The position numbers and the translations under genes are program-made. This document shows, in pieces, positions 60,520-64,000 of a stretch of 64,000 nt of DNA (position 1 is the first letter of the stretch; the number at the start of each line of letters is the position of its first letter). Source of the DNA: Parvimonas sp035282405 (lineage in GTDB: Bacteria; Bacillota; Clostridia; Tissierellales; Peptoniphilaceae); NCBI RefSeq assembly GCF_035282405.1, contig NZ_JAYKBP010000003.1, positions 1 through 64,000 of the forward strand, given 5' to 3'. Under the pieces are notes generated by a model, which worked only from the letters and a program-made list of their open reading frames with translations, did no database searches and was not told the origin of the DNA.

Positions 60520-61899
60520 ATGTTTAAAAATGCTTTTGCGTATGTAACAAGAAAGAGTTTAAAATCATTAATTATATTACTAATTATCTTATCAATGTCA
60601 GCACTTAGCTTGATAAGTTTATCTATAAAAGATGCTACAAATAAGGCATCAGAAGAAACTTTTAAAAATATTACAAACAGTTTTACAATGGAAATAAATA
60701 GAAGAGTAAATCAAGGTACTGCCAGAGGTGGTGGTAATGTTAAGGGACAAGATATAAAGAAAATTGTTGATTCAGGACATGTGGATAATTTTGTTAAGAG
60801 AATCAACAGTGTTGCCAACCTTGATGACAACTTGGATATAGTTCAAGCACCAGGAGCTGCTCAAAACGAATCTCCTGAAAGAGCTAAAAACTTCAAAAGA
60901 GCAGTAATGCTAACAGGTGTAAATAGTTCTGAAAAAGAAACAAAATTTGTTTCAGGAGCATATAAATTAGTTGAAGGTCAACATTTAACTAGTGAAGATA
61001 AAAATAAAATTTTAATGCATAAAGATTTAGCTGCAAAGAATAATTTAAAAGTTGGAGATAAAATTAAATTAAAATCCAATTTATATGATGCAGATAATGA
61101 AAAGAAAGCAGATGAAACTGTAGAAGTAGAAATAAAAGGTCTTTTTGATGGACATGGAAAAGGTGGAGTAACTTACTCACAAGAACTTTATGAAAATACT
61201 TTAATTACAGATGTTCATACAGCAGCTAAAGTATATGGAAATACAGAAGATACAGCAACTTACCAAGATGCAACATTCTTTATAAAAGGAAATAGAAATT
61301 TAGACCAAGTAATAAAAGATCTTAAAAAATTAGATATTAACTGGAAATCATATAACTTAATTAAGAGTTCTTCAAACTTCCCAGCATTACAAAGATCTAT
61401 TTCTGGAATATATAAAATTGCAAATCAATTATTTGCAGGTTCACTAATATTTGCAGGTGTAGTAGTTACATTATTGTTATTCTTGTGGATGAATGCTAGA
61501 AAGAAAGAAATTGCAGTATTGTTATCAATAGGAATTTCTAAAACTAAAATATTTACGCAATTTGCAATGGAATTACTTTTCGTTTCAATACCGGCTTTCA
61601 TAGGATCATATTTCTTAGCTGGTTATACGGGAAAAATTTTAGGAAATAGTATATTAAAGAAAGTTACAGGAGGTATTGCAAAACAAATTGCAAGACAATC
61701 ATCAACTACAAAATTAGGTGGTGGTGCAGAAGTTGACGGATTTAATAAAACACTATCAAGTTTAGATGTTGTTATTAATACAAGAGCATTTCTTTACGTA
61801 GTATTGTTTATGACAATAGTACTTGCAATTGCTTTGGTAATCTCTTCTTCAAATATCTTAAGAAAGAAACCAAAAGAATTATTAATAGATACAAAATAG
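60520..61899 (+). CDS. FtsX-type ABC transporter permease, second copy
   Basis: The 459-residue protein is a paralogue of the first permease: KNAFAYVTRKSLKSLIILLII at the start, a large outside domain, and helices near the C-terminus (GSLIFAGVVVTLLLFLW, LLIDTK end). NKILMHKDLAAKNNLKVGDKIKL aligns with the same region of the first copy (DKILVHEEFAEKNKLKVGDKISL), so the pair arose by duplication and probably forms a heterodimer around the ATPase. AGGAGG precedes the start. The operon ends at the terminator at 61950. Confidence 0.88.
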   Translation: MFKNAFAYVTRKSLKSLIILLIILSMSALSLISLSIKDATNKASEETFKNITNSFTMEINRRVNQGTARGGGNVKGQDIKKIVDSGHVDNFVKRINSVANLDDNLDIVQAPGAAQNESPERAKNFKRAVMLTGVNSSEKETKFVSGAYKLVEGQHLTSEDKNKILMHKDLAAKNNLKVGDKIKLKSNLYDADNEKKADETVEVEIKGLFDGHGKGGVTYSQELYENTLITDVHTAAKVYGNTEDTATYQDATFFIKGNRNLDQVIKDLKKLDINWKSYNLIKSSSNFPALQRSISGIYKIANQLFAGSLIFAGVVVTLLLFLWMNARKKEIAVLLSIGISKTKIFTQFAMELLFVSIPAFIGSYFLAGYTGKILGNSILKKVTGGIAKQIARQSSTTKLGGGAEVDGFNKTLSSLDVVINTRAFLYVVLFMTIVLAIALVISSSNILRKKPKELLIDTK

Positions 61900-61949
61900 T
61901 TGTTTATCATGTTTTGGAGGTACTTCGTAATATTGTTGTACAAAAATGG

Positions 61950-61982
61950 AAATTATCGGTGTTTATACATCGATAATTTTTG
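61950..61982 (+). terminator. Terminator between ABC operon and two-component system
   Basis: AAATTATCG pairs with CGATAATTT around loop GTGTTTATACAT, followed by T residues. Confidence 0.8.
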
Positions 61983-62033
61983 TTTTTTGTGGTAAAATAG
62001 TATTAGTAAAATTTTATATAAAAAGGAGGGCTT

Positions 62034-62690
62034 ATGAGAATACTTGTTGTTGAAGATGATCAATTTATCAGAGAGGGAATTTCTGAGTATTTATCTGAAT
62101 TCGGTTATGACATCATTCAAGCAAAAGATGGACAGGAAGCCTTAAAAAATTTTAATAATAATGATATTAATTTAGTAATTTTGGATATTCAAATTCCATT
62201 TCTAAACGGATTGGAAGTTTTAAAAGAAATCAGAAAAAAAAGTAAATTACCCGTACTCATGTTGACGGCATTTAATGATGAAGAATATAAAATAAATGCT
62301 TTTTCAAGTTTGGCAGATGGATATATGGAAAAGCCATTTTCACTGCCGGTTTTAAAAGTTAGGATTGATTCTTTGATTAAAAGACATTATGGCGGTCATG
62401 AAAAATTTGAATATAAACATGCTGAAGTTAATTTTACAAGTTATACGGCTAAGTTTAAAGGAGAAGATGTAGATATAAATGCAAAAGAACTTGAAATATT
62501 AAAATATCTATTAGATAATGAAGGACATGCCTTGACTAGAGCACAGATAATAGATAATGTTTGGAAAGAAACGGATGAAATTCCATTCGATAGAGTGATA
62601 GATGTCTATATAAAAGAATTGAGAAAAAAATTAGGTTTAGATTGTATTGTAACAATAAGAAATGTTGGTTATAAATTGGAGAGAAGATGA
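62034..62690 (+). CDS. OmpR-family response regulator of the ABC locus
   Basis: The 218-residue protein has a receiver domain (acidic EDD at 7-9, Asp51 in LVILDIQIPF, Lys100 in MEKPFS) and a winged-helix effector (~125-215, NAKELEILKYLLDNEGHALTRAQI and DVYIKELRKKL). AAGGAGGG precedes the start. It overlaps the kinase gene by 4 bp (ATGA). The neighbouring ABC genes carry tandem direct repeats before their promoter, so it probably activates them. Confidence 0.92.
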   Translation: MRILVVEDDQFIREGISEYLSEFGYDIIQAKDGQEALKNFNNNDINLVILDIQIPFLNGLEVLKEIRKKSKLPVLMLTAFNDEEYKINAFSSLADGYMEKPFSLPVLKVRIDSLIKRHYGGHEKFEYKHAEVNFTSYTAKFKGEDVDINAKELEILKYLLDNEGHALTRAQIIDNVWKETDEIPFDRVIDVYIKELRKKLGLDCIVTIRNVGYKLERR

Positions 62691-64000
62691 AGAATTTAAA
62701 AATATTTCCTAAAATGTTTTTGCAGACATTCGGAATTCTTGGAACTGTAATTGTTTTAATACATTTACTAGTATTTTTTATTTTTCCAAGAACTTACTTG
62801 GAAACGAGAAAGCAGGAACTCTATGCAAAAGCAGATGAAATTGCTAATAATATTCAAGGGAAAGATATGAAATTTGTTGAGCAATCTTTGGAATTTTATT
62901 CTAAAAGCAGTGATATAAAAGCAGTCATAAAAGGACAAAGTGGAGATGGAGAACTACAAATTGGTGAGGATATCAATGTTGACTTAAAGAGTGGCAATAA
63001 TTCTTTAATCATTGAAGAGAGAGAAATAGAATTAAAGGATGGGAAAAAAATCTCTGTTCAATTTATTTCTACTGCAGATATGCGAAAAGACGCCAAAGAA
63101 CTTAGCTTTAAATTCTTGCCTTACTCATTATTTATATCTTTTATATTTTCTATTATAGTTTCCCTTATTTATGCTAAGGCGATAACTAATAATATAAACG
63201 AAATAAAGAATGTTACAAAAAAGATGATGCGACTAGATAGAACAGCTTATTTGAGAATTAATTCTACAAATGAAGTCGGAGAATTAAAAGAACAAATCAA
63301 TGATTTATATAATACTCTTTTAAAATTGATAGATGATTTAGAACTAAAAAATGACGAAATCATAAAATTAGAAAAGCTAAAATATGATTTTTTCAGAGGA
63401 ACATCTCACGAATTAAAAACACCTTTAGCAAGCTTAAAAATAATATTGGAAAATATGAAATACAATATTGGAAAATATAAAAATAGGGATTTATATATTG
63501 GAAATTGTATTGACATAGTTGACCACTTGACAAGAAGTATTTCGCAAATGCTATCAGTTTCTTCCTTTGAACATCTAAAAGATGATGAAGAAATAATAAT
63601 TGTAAATGATATATTGGAAGATGTATTGAAACAGTATATGTTACTTGCAAATCACAAAAATATAAAAGTCAATAATAATCTAAAAAACGAAAAAATCTAT
63701 ATAGGAATGACTGCTCTTAAAATAGTTCTATCAAATTTGATAAACAATGCAGTTAAATACTCTGACGAAAATGGTGTGATAAACATCGGAATTAAAGATG
63801 ATTGGCTTTATATTGAAAATTCCTACAAGGATAATAAAGATTTAGATGTAAATAAAATATTTGAAATTAATTTCAACCTAAACAAAGAAAACAGCAATGG
63901 TTTAGGATTGTACATTGTAAAAAACATCTTATTAAACTATGGAATAAAATACAAAGTAGAAAAAACCGAAATAGGAATTGTCTTTTTAATTGAATTGTCA
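62687..64000 (+). CDS. Sensor histidine kinase (C-terminus beyond window)
   Basis: The frame runs to the window end, ~438 residues so far. It has an N-terminal helix (~13-35), a short outside region (~36-140), a second helix (~143-165), a HAMP-like linker and the H-box FFRGTSHELKTPLASLKI (His241). The HATPase domain shows N-box LSNLINNAVKYSDENG and a G-box NSNGLGLYIVKNILL. It overlaps the regulator gene by 4 bp. It most likely senses a cell-envelope compound and controls the adjacent transporter. The last residues are cut by the window. Confidence 0.9.
   Translation, partial: MKNLKIFPKMFLQTFGILGTVIVLIHLLVFFIFPRTYLETRKQELYAKADEIANNIQGKDMKFVEQSLEFYSKSSDIKAVIKGQSGDGELQIGEDINVDLKSGNNSLIIEEREIELKDGKKISVQFISTADMRKDAKELSFKFLPYSLFISFIFSIIVSLIYAKAITNNINEIKNVTKKMMRLDRTAYLRINSTNEVGELKEQINDLYNTLLKLIDDLELKNDEIIKLEKLKYDFFRGTSHELKTPLASLKIILENMKYNIGKYKNRDLYIGNCIDIVDHLTRSISQMLSVSSFEHLKDDEEIIIVNDILEDVLKQYMLLANHKNIKVNNNLKNEKIYIGMTALKIVLSNLINNAVKYSDENGVINIGIKDDWLYIENSYKDNKDLDVNKIFEINFNLNKENSNGLGLYIVKNILLNYGIKYKVEKTEIGIVFLIELS

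Overview
The window is a low-GC, AT-rich Gram-positive chromosome segment from an anaerobic, probably fermentative Firmicute. Pyruvate formate-lyase with its activase, LPxTG-type surface proteins, lipoproteins, a selenium gene cluster and a UGA-containing thioredoxin gene all fit the Peptoniphilaceae/Parvimonas group. That assignment is an inference from gene content; the tail of the rRNA operon here is too short to prove it.

Layout. 1-360: end of a 23S rRNA gene, 5S rRNA and terminator. 0.4-5.6 kb: MFS exporter, an NTF2-like protein with a membrane-GNAT fusion, and a pcp/DUF979/DUF969 operon (pyroglutamyl peptidase plus predicted 5-oxoproline transporter). 6-8.8 kb: selenium/sulfur operon (class V aminotransferase, YedE, TusA-like, DUF3343). 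8.9-13.2 kb: acyltransferase, then WalJ-like hydrolase, rlmH, TtcA-like and a CapD-like SDR. 13.2-14.4 kb: gene-free block of tandem copies of a hairpin-rich repeat. 14.4-19.3 kb: PadR/HAAS-DUF4097 pair, M18 aminopeptidase, two lipoproteins. 19.9-24.4 kb: adhP, pflB, pflA (fermentation). 24.5-28.3 kb: two-component system and a Cthe_2159-like lipoprotein. 28.4-31.6 kb: vitamin B6 locus with a MocR/PdxR regulator divergent from an ECF S component and a pyridoxal kinase. 32.0-33.3 kb: a selenocysteine-containing thioredoxin-like protein and CcdA. 33.6-48.6 kb: three large surface proteins. 48.9-52 kb: CPBP protease, methyltransferase and two small membrane proteins. 52-55 kb: a WYL regulator broken by one stop codon, and its GyrI-like/ClbS/SPL-like operon. 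55.4-58 kb: a Zn-macrodomain/unknown/SirTM ADP-ribosylation cassette between two direct repeats. 58.5-64 kb: FtsX-type ABC transporter with a two-component system, the kinase cut by the window end.

How the parts work together. The 6-kb operon may supply selenium for the UGA-encoded redox protein at 32 kb, whose electrons would come through CcdA. adhP and pflB carry strong promoters with Crp/Fnr-like or shared AT-rich sites, consistent with redox control. The kinase/regulator pair at the right end probably controls the adjacent ABC transporter through tandem TTTCAT repeats. A family of dispersed hairpin-rich intergenic elements (13.3, 13.8, 26.5, 31.6, 55.2 and 58.1 kb) punctuates the window.

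The best candidates for something new are the macrodomain-unknown-SirTM cassette without the usual GcvH-L/LplA partners, the UxxC thioredoxin-CcdA pair, the repeated hairpin leader of the selenium operon, and the modular intergenic repeat family.
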